Below are positions 35,707-46,690 of a stretch of 64,000 bases of DNA, piece by piece (positions within the stretch are counted from its first letter, which is position 1; each line of letters begins with the position of its first letter). The stretch spans positions 155,207,124 to 155,271,123 of the forward strand of contig NC_082684.1 in NCBI RefSeq assembly GCF_949987515.2. Direction: 5' to 3'. The notes below the pieces were generated by a model. The model did not search any database and had not been told where the DNA came from. It was given only the letters and a program-made list of their open reading frames with translations. Source of the DNA: Delphinus delphis (lineage: Eukaryota; Chordata; Mammalia; Artiodactyla; Delphinidae). A program made the position numbers and the translations under genes.

Positions 35707-36334
35707 CGAAAACGATGTAAAACGAATTCCTGGCTACTTCCAATCCAGTATTCTTAGGGAGCATTCCAAGGTCGCTCTTGCAAAGAGCTTCTCTGGTCCC
35801 ATTTGGGTAGGTCCAGCCATACCTATTTTCAAATGCTTCCACAGTCTTCATATGTGGTGACAAAAAGTTCATTAGATTTAGTCTACTTTATTTCATCTCA
35901 GTAAAAGCCCACATTTGCCCATAGACAAACTTTAACACATACATTATATTCCAATAAAAATCGTAACCCTTCCGCGTTCAACTTTTTAAATTATTTTTAC
36001 TGACTCGCTCCTTGTAGCAATGTCCTCCCATGACTGGAGAAGTGCAGGTCTCTTTACTTGTGTCCCTAAAGTGTCACCAGAGTTAGGGCATTAAGCATGT
36101 GTAGAGATCCATCAGCCCCTGATCAGACCCTGTCCCACAGAAGAGCCCTGTTATGTCAGTTTTTCTTGCATGGACCCTTCCATGCTTCTGAGATGTTAAA
36201 AAAAAGTCTCAAGATTTCCTATAACTATTTCCGGCATCTTTCCATTTTAACATAGTTTCATTTTTTCTTTAGTCTTCATATAAATATGTCTTCCAATTCC
36301 TGTATGTCTAAAAGCACATAATTGTTATCTCTGG
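35707..36334. other. Unassigned noncoding stretch
   Basis: No gene or repeat recognised. Confidence 0.45.
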
Positions 36335-36530
36335 CTCATTCCACATATTTATTGAGCACTGTCTTAGGCAATGAAAATACAGAGATGAGGGACACAGTCC
36401 CTGTCCTAAAGGAGATGCATGTCTGATGGGAGAGAAGCAAGGTATGGACAAAAATAACAACGCAGCGTATCAGATGCTACAATTGGACTAGGCACGGTAT
36501 AAAAGCAGCTGAGAGGGAAGGCTCTAAAAT
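36335..36530 (-). mobile_element. L2 3' end, antisense
   Basis: 'cacatatttattgagcactg', 'ggacacagtccctgtcctaa', 'aggagatgcatgtctgatgg' and 'tatcagatgctacaattgga' follow the L2 order. Confidence 0.85.
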
Positions 36531-37849
36531 GTGGGAAGCGACAGAAAAGTTGATTTCTGGAGGTAAAAAAAGACTCACCACATAAATTTTATTCATAACA
36601 TGACTCTCACTCCTATTCTTGAAATTATTTTTTTCTCCCCAGCTCCGTAACCTCAATGACAATAGCGTAGACGCAAGAAAAATGCAGAAGGGATTGAAAA
36701 CCTTGCTCCAGAAAAGCAATTCAATGTTTCCTTTGAAAATAAGGAAAAGAAATATATCCCCAAACTCAGCAGAACATATTTTATTAATAGAAACAGCCAC
36801 ATACAACCCTGGGTGATTTAATATCCAAAGGAAACAAACTTTCTACAAAGACCTGACATCACTAGGAGATAATCATTTACCTGCACTGCACACCCTGACA
36901 GGCCCCAAACTGAAAATAAAAACACAGACACACACCCTGGGGAGCCATCTGTGTCCTTTTCCTAAGGCGCCGGGCCGTGGTGTAATTTCAGCTTGCTAGG
37001 CATCGCATGCCATGCGGTGTACCATCCCCACTGGAGTCTTTTTCTTTCTGCAGAAACTCAGTGAAAACTGCCATTCTGGAAACTTCTTCATCCTAGGAGG
37101 AGCAGCCCAGAAGGATTCTGTGTGATGGTAGTGATCTGTGAAATGAATTCCCGACAGCTCATAATTTCTGTTTTCCCTATAAATCTTCAAATGACAAAGT
37201 GCTCAAGTGGTGTGCTTCATGATATTATGTTTCATGGGTCTCGACTGTCTTTCCCTGAGATGGAGTTCTACTCCCTGAGTGGGAGAGCACTTTGGTTAAT
37301 TATTTGAACCAAAAAAATGACAATTTTTGTCTTTTTTTAAAAACCATATTTTCAGGAGGCATCCCCTTTCCAGGGCTCAATTATTCTGGGGCATCGCTCT
37401 TTCCTGTTCCCTGCTCTCCTGGACTTCCTTGGCACGAGCAGCCTTTGAAGTTAACAAGAGTCACCACAGCTGGACCAGCAGAACTGGGTATGCAAAGGTG
37501 GTTCCAGTGGAAATGGGTGTCAGCTCTCCTTCACCTCCAATGGGTGTTCTTCATTCTGTCTGGAGCATGAAACGCAGTGTATCATTCCCTTGACAGGATG
37601 AGTCATCTAAACATTAAGTTCAGCCTGTTTCAATTCTTGTACTGAACTTTAAGACAAGGGCTCTTTGTGACAGTGGCTTTTATATTTACTTTATTGGGCA
37701 TTTAAGCGTCTGTAGGATTTGGGTAAGTAGAGGGGGCGGTGGAGCAATTTAAGACATCAATGAAGAAATAAAGGAAGAAATGCTTTTGGGAGTAGTTGGG
37801 AATCTAAGATTTGAAAAGTAGTGTAAAATTGATGGACGACGTGTCTTAA
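36531..37849. other. Unassigned noncoding stretch
   Basis: No gene called. A pyrimidine tract ending in 'ttttcag' at about 37354 precedes two overlapping open frames (37292-37570 and 37327-37593). Their translations resemble nothing I know, and I see no partner exon. Confidence 0.45.
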
Positions 37850-38335
37850 AAAAAGGTTTAGTTTAGGAATGGTAGAAAACGGGGAGTCATGGGGGGCTCA
37901 TGAACAAGAAAGTAACAAGATGAAAGTGTGCTCAAGCAAGGTCATGTGTTGGTGATGAATAAAATATACTGAAAAGGGAAGTGAGGGGGAAAAGGGTGAT
38001 AATATTCAATAATTCAGGTTTGGAAGAGAACAAGAGTCTAGTACAGATGGGGAGAAAAGGGCAACAGTAGACTTGTGAGGGGAAAATTCACGTCATGTGA
38101 TTTCTCACTTGATCCAGGAAAGAAGGAAAGTGACCTAGAGGGACCCCAAGCTTTGAGTTCGGGCAGAGAAAGAAATCGTGGAGCCACTCCTGGAGATGGT
38201 GGCATTGGAAGGTTGAAGGGATTTAGTGTGAGCAGAGGACAATTCAGCTTTGGACATGCTGAAGGTTAGGGCTTGATGGACCCTCAGAATGTCAGCATCA
38301 GCAGGCTGTTCAATAATCCAAAGCCATCTACATAG
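37850..38335 (-). mobile_element. L2 3' region, antisense
   Basis: 'ggcattggaaggttgaaggg', 'acaattcagctttggacatg' and 'ctgaaggttagggcttgatg' are L2-like in reverse ('cagttttggacatgttaag'). The upstream purine-rich part is less certain. Confidence 0.6.
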
Positions 38336-38732
38336 AGAAGAAGAAGGAAGCAGAAAGTATAAAGAGCATTAAAATCCTGTTTCCCCTCTAACCTGAAGAA
38401 GGTTCTAAGGAAAAACTTTTTGAAGGTTTGATATTTCTGAACCCGAAAATTCCGTGTAACAAAGAACTTACCCTTATCAAATTTTCTCCATCAATATCTG
38501 ATTTCTGCTCAGTCTTAGCTGATGTAGTAAAATTTGTCTAATTGGTCTAAGAACACATTTGACTCAGAGCCATGGACAAACTCCTCTTCTCCTTTGCAAT
38601 CCTGGGGGGAACTTTACCCCTCTCGTTTTGGGGTTTTGTCTTACAGAGGGGCCTGCCTATAATTTTTCAATCAACATTTTCCTGACAAAGAGCTGCATGA
38701 TATAGTGACAGATGTGGGATCAGTACCAACAA
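38336..38732. other. Unassigned noncoding stretch
   Basis: No gene or repeat recognised. Confidence 0.4.
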
Positions 38733-38890
38733 CAGTGCTCAACCCTGGGTACCTATTAGAAGCCTCTGGGGAGTGTTTAACTATTGCTGATCCCAGACCC
38801 ACGGAATCAGTGTCTCTGAGGGTGGTGTCTGGACGTCGTTGTTTTGTAAAAGCTCCCCAAGTAATTCTAATGTTCATGCAGGGCTGAAAC
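38733..38890 (+). mobile_element. hAT-Charlie (MER5-like) fragment 1
   Basis: Starts with the terminal motif 'cagtgctcaaccctggg'; contains 'gatcccagacccacggaatc', 'agtgtctctgagggtgg' and 'aaaagctccccaagtaattc'. The right terminal repeat is degraded ('cagggctgaaac'). Confidence 0.75.
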
Positions 38891-38908
38891 TAACCAGACA
38901 AATGGAAG

Positions 38909-39068
38909 CAGTGATTCTGAACATTAAGTGTACATTGGCATCACCTTGGGAGCTTTAAAAAATATGTAGATGTTTGCGTCGTACTCCCAGTGATCTGAGC
39001 ATCAGAAGTTTTAAAGGGTTCCCACATGATCCCAGGTGATATGGTACAGCCAAAACTCAGAAGCACTG
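38909..39068 (+). mobile_element. hAT-Charlie (MER5-like) fragment 2
   Basis: Terminal 'cagtgattctgaac' on the left and 'ctcagaagcactg' on the right; inside 'catcaccttgggagctttaa' and 'cacatgatcccaggtgatat'. Eighteen bases from the preceding related element. Confidence 0.75.
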
Positions 39069-39769
39069 AGCCAGTCCCTGGTTGTCTTAAGGCACACTTT
39101 CCAACTTCACTTTCTCAAGCGAGTTTTTACACCCGTCCAGGAGGGCAGAACTGGTACAGCTGTGGGAGAACGCGCTTTATATTTTTGCTGTAGGCATAAT
39201 GAACTCAATTGTCAGCTAACTTTTGATCCCAGCCTTTCTTGCTGGTAATAATGATGTAAGAGGCAGAAAAACCTCACTCAGGTTTTCAGATCCCAAGTTG
39301 ACTTTGCACTGTTGGCAGTTGGAAAGTTCATGTCATAACTTGAACTGATTTTGAACTAAAATCACAGAGACAATAAATGTCACTTACGGGTGCTTCTCGG
39401 GGGGGAAAAAAACCTCTTTCTAAAACTCTGTGACAAAATGAAATGTATACATCTCTAAATCATAGTCAGGGACTCCAGTTTACCACAGGAAAATGTGGGA
39501 TTTAACAAAGATTCTCCTCCAATATTACATAGCCAATATTCTTTTCCAGTGGGCTACACGTGGCACCATCTCACCCATTCATTTTTCTAGTTTACGCAGA
39601 TATATTATTTCCACCTCCCTGAATGTATATTTGTTCTAGATTTATTCTGAATATCTTTAAACAGCAACACAGATATTTGTTTTTCTTAAGTTGTTTTTTC
39701 TTAAATCTAGCTTTACCTGGAGCTTGTTTAATATGATATCAATTAATAAATCACTGTGTTGCTGAAAGG
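39069..39769. other. Unassigned noncoding stretch
   Basis: No gene or repeat recognised. Confidence 0.45.
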
Positions 39770-40450
39770 AAATTCTCCCCCTGCTTGGAATGCATCTTCA
39801 TTGAGTAAAACGCTACTTACTTCTCCTTATGGTTTGCTCAAGTCACTGCTCTTGTGTTGTATTAGCTCAGGCTGCTATGACAGAATACCCTGGACTGGGC
39901 TGCTTCAGTAGCAGACATTTATTTATTTCTCGCCGCTCTGGAGACTGGAGAGTCCTCAATCAAGGTGCTGGCTGATTCAGTTCCTGGTAAGGGGTCTCTT
40001 CTTAGCTTGTAGGCAGTCACCTTCTCAGTGTCCTCACATGATGGACAGAGGGGGAGAGAGAGCAAGCCCTCTGGTCTCTTCTTATAAGGGCACTAATTCC
40101 ATTCTGAGGACCCCACCTTTATGACCTCATCTAAACCTAATTACCTTCCAAAGTTCCCACCTCCTCATTCTATCACACAGGGGCTTAGAGCTTCAACACA
40201 CGAATTTGGGGACATGCACATTCAGTCCATAACATTTGTGAAATCTTCCTGCTTCTGTTTTACAGTGACTCTTTCCTCCTTTGAGTCCTTACAGTTTTTG
40301 TCTATTTCTTTCACTTGTCCTATGTTGTATACAACCTTGTTCTGGCTTTTCTTCTGGATTGGAAGTTCCTTGAGAGCAGAGGTGAGGTATGGTCAATTTA
40401 TATATCCTCAGCCAGCAAAATGCCCTCCCGCATCGGAGATGCTCAGTTGA
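39770..40450 (+). mobile_element. L2 3' end split by an LTR insertion
   Basis: Left part (39770-39857): 'cccctgcttggaatgcatct', 'ggtttgctcaagtcactgct'. Right part (40235-40450): 'tctttcacttgtcctatgtt', 'tggaagttccttgagagcag', 'cctcagccagcaaaatgccc'. Together they read as one L2 interrupted at 39858-40234. Confidence 0.75.
39858..40234 (-). mobile_element. MLT1-like solo LTR (ERVL-MaLR)
   Basis: Antisense solo LTR of about 377 bp, TG...CA bounded ('tgtattagctcaggctgcta' to 'cattcagtccataaca'). Internal 'ctggagactggagagtcc', 'tcacatgatggaca', 'cttcttataagggcac' and 'tatgacctcatctaaaccta' match remembered MLT1A-type LTRs. No internal retroviral sequence is attached. It sits inside an L2. Confidence 0.88.
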
Positions 40451-40640
40451 TTAGTGTTGGTTGGTGATAGATTACCTGGTTTTGCCCTGTGATTTGGAGC
40501 AGATTGCCTAACCTCTCTAGGATTATTTTCCTCATCTGTAACATGGAGGTGATGATACAGATCTTGGAGAGCCCTGGTGAGGATTTAGAGATGTAATGTA
40601 CATAAATTGCTTAGCAAATCTGGCACTCTGGGAGCATTGG
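40451..40640 (+). mobile_element. MIR SINE
   Basis: 'agattacctggttttgccct', 'gagcagattgcctaacctct', 'cctcatctgtaacatggagg' and 'gaggatttagagatgtaatg' give MIR order. Confidence 0.8.
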
Positions 40641-41369
40641 ATGAGTGATGACTAACTGTTAAATAAACTGACAGCAACTGAGGGAGTTGGGTTTTTCTGT
40701 CTCCACAGGGCAGGGAAGGTGGACAAGCGGTGTTGGACAGGGATGAGAAAGTGGAGTCTGGACCTTGAAATGAGTAGTTAAGGTAGGTTTTCATGGTAAT
40801 TTCATCTGAGAAGGAACCAGAAGGAAGTGAAGGTGTGAGCTGTGCAAAGACCTGGGGAACAGCCATTGAGATGAGGGGACAGCAAGTGCCAATGTCCTGA
40901 GGTAGGAATGCACTTGGCCCATTAAACTAGAGGCTTAGGGATCAATGAGAGAATGTCAGACTATTTCCTAGCTCTTGGAGAGGGGAAGGACCATCTGCCA
41001 TGGGTGGTACATAAAACATCCCCAGTTCTATGAGCTAAACTTTGCCTTTTGAGAATGGGGATGCTTTTCCCCAATGTTTTGCATGTGTGTGATACTTTGA
41101 CACTTTTCAAAGGGATAGCTGTAGGAGGCAGGTGCATGTGAGAGCAAGTTGACTTCAGTGTCTGTCTCGTGTTAATGGCCAGAACGTATCTGCCTGACCT
41201 TGCCCTATTCTAGGCATTTCAATTCCTTCTCCTCCAATACCAGGTGTAATCCTCCAGCAACCGTGTCTTGAGGATGACAATCTCATCAAATTCGAAAGAG
41301 ACGAATTTGGATCAAGACTGTTTGAACAGACTTTTCTTTTCTGTGTGAATTTCCAACTAAACTCTCTTA
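40641..41369. other. Unassigned noncoding stretch
   Basis: Purine-rich 40690-40900, possibly decayed L2 antisense ('gagctgtgcaaagacctggg'); otherwise nothing recognised. Confidence 0.45.
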
Positions 41370-41458
41370 ATCCTGATGACTTTGGTAGAGCTCCTATTAT
41401 CGCCACTTTATAGACAAGATAACTGAGATTTCATGATGTTTCTCCCAAGTCAATCCAA
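41370..41458 (-). mobile_element. MIR fragment, antisense
   Basis: 'cctattatcgccactttata', 'gacaagataactgagatttc' and 'ctcccaagtcaa' are the antisense MIR core; the SINE at 41483 inserted near its end. Confidence 0.75.
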
Positions 41459-41482
41459 GAATAAATGTTTTTTGGTTTTTGG

Positions 41483-41684
41483 TTTTTTTTTTCGGTACGC
41501 GGGCCTCTCACTGCCGTGGCCTCCCCCAGTTGAGGAGCACAGGCTCCGGACGCGCAGGCTCAGCGGCCATGGCTCACGGGCCCAGCCGCTCCGCGGTATG
41601 TGGGATCCTCCTGGACCGGGGCACGAACCCGTGTCCCCTGCATCGGCAGGCGGACTCTCAACCTCTGCGCCACCAGGGAAGCCC
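41483..41684 (-). mobile_element. CHR-type SINE, inverted
   Basis: 'cggtacgcgggcctctcact' after a T run, full body, and end 'caccagggaagccc'. Target-site duplication not resolved because both flanks are T/G-rich. Confidence 0.95.
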
Positions 41685-41884
41685 TGGAGTGTTTTTTTTT
41701 AAAGAAAGTAATTCCAAAATATCACCACCATAACAAATTTTGGCCTATATTCAATCAAAATTTTCCATTTTTTTATGGAAGAAATGTAAATTGTATTTCT
41801 GTGTGCAAAATAAAATGATCATAAGCATTTTCCGGTGGTGACGAGGTATGTGAAGGCAGTCAGGAAGGAGGAAGGCTTAGCAGT

Positions 41885-42010
41885 TGAGGTGGGAGTTTGG
41901 ATTCAGACTACCTGGGTTCATATATATGGCTCCACAGTTTTTGTGTTGTGTGGCCTGAGGCAAATTACTTAATATCTCTGTTCCTCAGTTTCTCATGTGT
42001 AAAATAACAT
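41885..42010 (+). mobile_element. MIR SINE, 5' two thirds
   Basis: 'gattcagactacctgggttc', 'tgtgtggcctgaggcaaatt', 'acttaatatctctgttcctc' and 'agtttctcatgtgtaaaata'. A later MIR-like end near 42400-42450 may be its detached 3' part. Confidence 0.85.
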
Positions 42011-43899
42011 TTTAAGAAGTCCTTCAGTTAGAGATGTACCTAAGCCAAAACAGTTCATTGCAGAAGCAAAGAACATATATCTAGTATCCTAATACAAGAA
42101 ATTAGGGTAAATCGATTGGCAAATTCAATGAAGAGGGATGAGAAGTTGAGGGAGATGCAACTTTAGACAAATGATTTCAGCAGATCCATTCAGGTGATTC
42201 TGATGAAGTGAAAGGTGTAATGAACAAATTATTTATGGGATCTGGTAGCACAGTTTTGAGTTCCTGCTGGTCCAAAGTAGGTAAAAGGATAGGTGAACTC
42301 AACCCACCTGATGCTACCAGATAGGAAAAAAGTACTAAATGAATTTCTATCAGTAAAAAAAAAGGAGGATTGTTGAATAGATTTTGTGAAATAACTTATG
42401 CAATTAAACAGTACCTAACTGAATGCTCTGTGAATGTTGGCTATTCTTATATTTGTTACATTTATATGTTTATAGAAATATATTTTGTTTACATATTTTA
42501 TTTTATACAATAAATATACATTTATTTTATATATTTGTTTCATGTATATATTAATATAGCATTTATATTATATTTTAAAAGTATACTAGAAAATATATAT
42601 TGATGACATACTATCTTATTTAGGGAACTAGTGTCAAAGCTTGTGCAGATGATATTCATCAAATAGACCTACATCTTCCTTAACTCTTCCTTGTGCCTCG
42701 AGAAAGTGCTAGTGGATAGTGTTGTTTTAACAATTGAGAGTGAAAAGGTGTCAGAGATGGTCCCTAGACCGTAGCTGGGATTCATGACAGATCCAGAGGG
42801 AAGAATACTACCTACTGAAATTCAAATTTCAAAATCTATTTCTTCATCATGAGAACTTAACGATCATAATAAACTTAATAAGATGTAACGCTTCATAATC
42901 ATTTAATTGGTTAATCTGCAAAACATCTTTGTGAAGTAGAAAAGGGGCATTACCCTTATAATTACTCATAGGATTCACCAAGAAAGCAGTTGAGACTCCA
43001 GGCCATGACTCTCCAACATCAACCGTTCCACTTCCTTAGGTGACTCAGGAGAAATTTTGTCTGATCATAAAGATTGGAATAGTGTTTGTGAGGAAATTCT
43101 CAAGCACCTCATTACATTTGTACTCTCTGTTTCTATCTGCCCTAGATATCTGTAGAGCCACTATTCTTAGTTCACACTCGGTCAATTCTTACCAAGAGAA
43201 ACAGAACACCCTAGGAGGAATGACTTTCCTTTTCGTTGTTTGCATGGATAACCCAACACATTACAAGTGTCTTCAGCTGGTTTTTGCATATGTTCTCCTA
43301 GATTTATGAAAGGAGTAGACCACCTACTTCTCTTTCTTGAAGGTAAAAGGAACTGGATCACTTTCCAAATTTCTTGATATTTTGCCCAAATTCATGATCA
43401 TAAAACAAGTTTATTCCAGATTACTTTGTGTTTCAAATACATATTCTCCTCTAACTAATTAGGTATAATTTAGAGGACTTAAAATACTCATCTCCATTCC
43501 TCCTGTCTTTACTTATGTCCTTATATGTTGTAGTAAATATATAGAGAGACATTTGATCCACGGCATTAGTGCACTGAGGTTGTTCTCACTGGGTTAAATT
43601 TACTTTATAACAGCTGACCAGACACAAACTCTCTTTTCTCTGAATTATTTTTAAGTCCAACCTGTAAAGCAGTTTTTCAACATGTACTGAAATCAAAGCC
43701 GAGACATTTAGGCACAGAGTATATTCGGTAGGTTTAAAATATCCTGCTTTTTCTTCATTTAGCCTTTTGTCAATTAGTTATTCACTCAATAAATATATAT
43801 TTAAAGACTTGGTACCACGATATGTACCCAATATGAAAAAAAATCGTATAGTGACTTCAGTTTATAAACACTTTCACAAGAGTAATCTATAGTTTAAGA
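42011..43899. other. Unassigned noncoding stretch with an AT-rich block
   Basis: 42450-42610 is almost pure A+T with 'tatattta' steps. A weak antisense MIR may lie at 42900-43040. No gene seen. Confidence 0.45.
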
Positions 43900-44140
43900 T
43901 GGATAGAGCAGAGTAATAGTTAAGAAAACTGGTTTAACGCTCATTCTAGTCTAAATTCAAGTCTCCACTTTGCTGCATATAAGATCTGTGGAACTGGAAG
44001 ATTTATTTTACCTCCCTGTGCTTGACTTTTCTGTTAAGTGGAAAATATAACCTCTCTGTCATGCTGCTATTAGGAGGATCAAATAAAATAACAGCTGTAA
44101 AGCACTTAATGTATTGTTTGAAACACTCTAGTGTTAATAA
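43900..44140 (+). mobile_element. MIR SINE
   Basis: 'gagcagagtaatagttaaga', 'attcaagtctccactttgct', 'ttttacctccctgtgcttga', 'taggaggatcaaataaaata' and 'gtaaagcacttaatgta' give nearly full MIR order. Confidence 0.85.
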
Positions 44141-44207
44141 AGTCTAGCTAGTTTTATAAAAAAAAATTAGGGATTCCCTTTAGATTGAAATTTACTTCGT
44201 CTCTCTC

Positions 44208-44515
44208 TCTTTAAAAATTTTTTTTATTGTGGTAAAAGTCATAGAATGTAAAACATACTATTTTAACCACATTTAACTGTACAGTGCAGTGGCACTAAGT
44301 ACATTCACATTGTTGTGCAACTCTTACCATCATCCATCTCCCGAATTTTTCATCTTCCTAAACTGAAACTCTGTCCCCATCAAACACTAACTCCCCATTC
44401 CCCCTCCCCACCCACCCAGCCCCTGGCATCTACCAATGTACTTTCTGACTCTATGAATTTGACTATTATTCTAGGTACCTTGTATGAGTGGAATCAAACA
44501 GTATTCGTTTGCACC
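44208..44515 (-). mobile_element. L1M 3' UTR, antisense
   Basis: 'ttttattgtggtaaaagtca', 'taactgtacagtgcagtggc', 'acattcacattgttgtgcaa', 'cctaaactgaaactctgtcc' and 'ctatgaatttgactattatt' match a mid-age L1 3' UTR. Confidence 0.9.
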
Positions 44516-44523
44516 TAATGTAT

Positions 44524-44745
44524 ATTGGAATGCATTTTTAAGATTAACTTAATATATATCCTGCAAACAGATTGTACTTTTTTTCCCCCTGTGCTATATA
44601 GTAGGCCCTCACCAGCCATCTCCTTCATACATAGTAATGTATGTACATCAATCCCAATCTCTCAATCCATCCCACACGCCCCTCCCCACACTAGGTGTCC
44701 ATGCATTTGTTCTCTACGTCTGTGTCTCTTGAAATTTACTTGGAA
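44524..44745 (-). mobile_element. Younger-type L1 3' UTR fragment, antisense
   Basis: 'cctgtgctatatagtaggcc', 'catcaatcccaatctctcaa' and 'gttctctacgtctgtgtctc' resemble the L1 family seen at 9.3 kb, diverged, abutting the older L1 fragment. Confidence 0.7.
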
Positions 44746-45400
44746 ACAAATCTTTGAACCTGACCTGGTACATCTTCAGGCCAGGAACTTCAAGTCCCCT
44801 TTCTATCTGTGATGCAGTGAACAAAAGTGCCTGAAAGTGACTCTGGATGTTGGTTCTGGATTAACTAGATAGTTGCCAGAGACTAGGAGATGTTCCCTCT
44901 CCTAGTGGGAGGGACTGCTCCCAAGCTCAGCTTCCCACCAGACCTGAGGTACCTCCCAAAGTCAGGGTACTACAAATCCTATTTGCCATCTGGACTTCAG
45001 GTGCTGGGCAGCTGGCATTATCAAACGAGACCAGTGAACAGCTGGTACCCCATCTCCAAGTAGCCTGTGTATTGCCCCACTGATAAGGCTGCTTTCTCAT
45101 TTTTGCCCTATAAAAGGCTTAAGTGGCAGGAAGCAATAGCCCTCTAGTAGAACACAGACCCATAAGACAGGAGCAGAACCTCTGGCTGCTGTGTGCCTCT
45201 CTGTGGGATGATGGCAGTCAGAGGACTCATGCCTTCTCTTCTCTTGCAGATCCAGCCTCCTAGGGTTTCCTTTCCCAGTACAGCCTGTATCCTGTGATGA
45301 TGTAGAATTCATCTTGGGCCCAGTGCACCACAGGTGGTGGCCCAGAAGGGACTCACCGGACACAATACTTCCAGATTTCATTTCCTAATGGATTCCTTTT
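44746..45400 (+). promoter_or_regulatory. Promoter-like segment with TATA box; possible solo LTR
   Basis: A good TATA box, CTATAAAAGGC, lies at 45108-45118 in a segment (about 44830-45380) whose composition differs from its AT-rich flanks and which recalls an old retroviral LTR. I see no family match, no terminal TG/CA pair that I can pin and no downstream retroviral sequence, so this remains a hypothesis. It could equally be a host promoter or chance. Confidence 0.3.
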
Positions 45401-45929
45401 CAGTTTGCCAAGATTCCCAATGGGAAAGCTCACATAATTAGCAGCAATCCTGGGTCCACACCATTCTGGGATTTACTATTCGAACATTTCCTTCTGTCCA
45501 TCCAGGAATTAAAAAAATAAAAAACCCAGTTAATATTATCATCCAAGTGTTCAATAAAATAGAAAGGTTTTTTCTTCACAAAAAGTCTATGGATTCATAG
45601 ATGGCAGAGACTCTTGATGAAAAGAATGCATATAATTTAGAAGATTTAAGAATGTAGCCTGTTTTCAGTTCTTTTGCTCCTGTATTAATGGAGTAATTTG
45701 CCTTTGCTTTTCATTCTGGTGAGTAAAATGAAGGATATGATTCTAATCGAGTTCACTATTTTGTTTGGAGACATAAATAATCGAAGCTATTATAACATAT
45801 TTTTCTTGTATTATAAAATTTTAAAAATCCCTCTTACTTGAAATATTTCTATCATGTGTATACATGCTCTCTTAGGTTGATAAGAGAAATATCATAGCAT
45901 AATGTAAAAAGCAATTTTCATTTCTTTGA
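45401..45929. other. Unassigned noncoding stretch
   Basis: AT-rich; nothing recognised. Confidence 0.45.
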
Positions 45930-46330
45930 CACAGGTTAGGCTGAACTTTTTCTTTTTTGTCTTCATTGGTAGTTCTTCTTTCTTTTTTTTGTGAATTGCT
46001 TCTTAATTATTATTCAGATACTACCTGAAAGTATTTTTAATTTGAAAATTCTTTATATTGACACTTAAAATAGACATATTCGAGTATTTTATCATTTGGT
46101 CACTTCTCTACTTCTTTTGTTTATATCATAAAATTCAAGCATGCCAGAATTTTACATTTTTGTATAATTTAGCTTTTTTCTTTAGAGCTTTTGTTTTGCT
46201 TACATGTTTAGTTCATCCTTTCCTGATCTAATATTACATAAATATTTACCTATGTTTCTTTGTTTTTTAAACAAATTGTCTATTTTACATTTAACTAATT
46301 TAAGCTCTCTGGAATAAACTCTGCTTTAAA
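45930..46330 (-). mobile_element. Probable old L1M 3' UTR remnant
   Basis: 'tttttgtgaattgcttctta', 'attctttatattgacactta' and T-rich context are consistent with a heavily decayed antisense L1M, like the one at 59.2 kb but less clear. Confidence 0.45.
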
Positions 46331-46439
46331 ATGTAATATAAAGATCTATTTTCTCCCTGGTAATTAAGGCTTTCTTTCCATAGTGATTTTGTTGAATAAT
46401 CTCTTTGTAAATTTTTTGTATTGGTGTAACTCCCTTCTA

Positions 46440-46690
46440 GCTTCATTCTGCTCAAAGCCTCCTTTCTGAGAGGTACATTCTATCATAATTCCCCCAATCA
46501 TGCTTCTTATCTCTTTGCTCTGTTTTCTTCTACATCACACTTTTCATTACTTGACGTTATACTTGACTTCTTGGTACACTTATCTGTTCATTGTCTCACT
46601 CATGAGCATGTTAAGTTCCAGGAGAGCAGGAACTTTTGCGTTCATTCATGATTGTATCTCAATGCTTTGAAAATGTCCTGCATATATAAA
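46440..46690 (+). mobile_element. L2 3' end, sense
   Basis: 'tcaaagcctcctttctgaga', 'ttttcattacttgacgttat', 'tatctgttcattgtctcact' and 'aagttccaggagagcaggaa' follow the L2 order. Confidence 0.8.

Noticed and set aside
37327..37593. Possible exon after a pyrimidine tract and AG near 37354
   Set aside because: The translation matches nothing I know, two frames are equally open, and no partner exon or donor could be supported.
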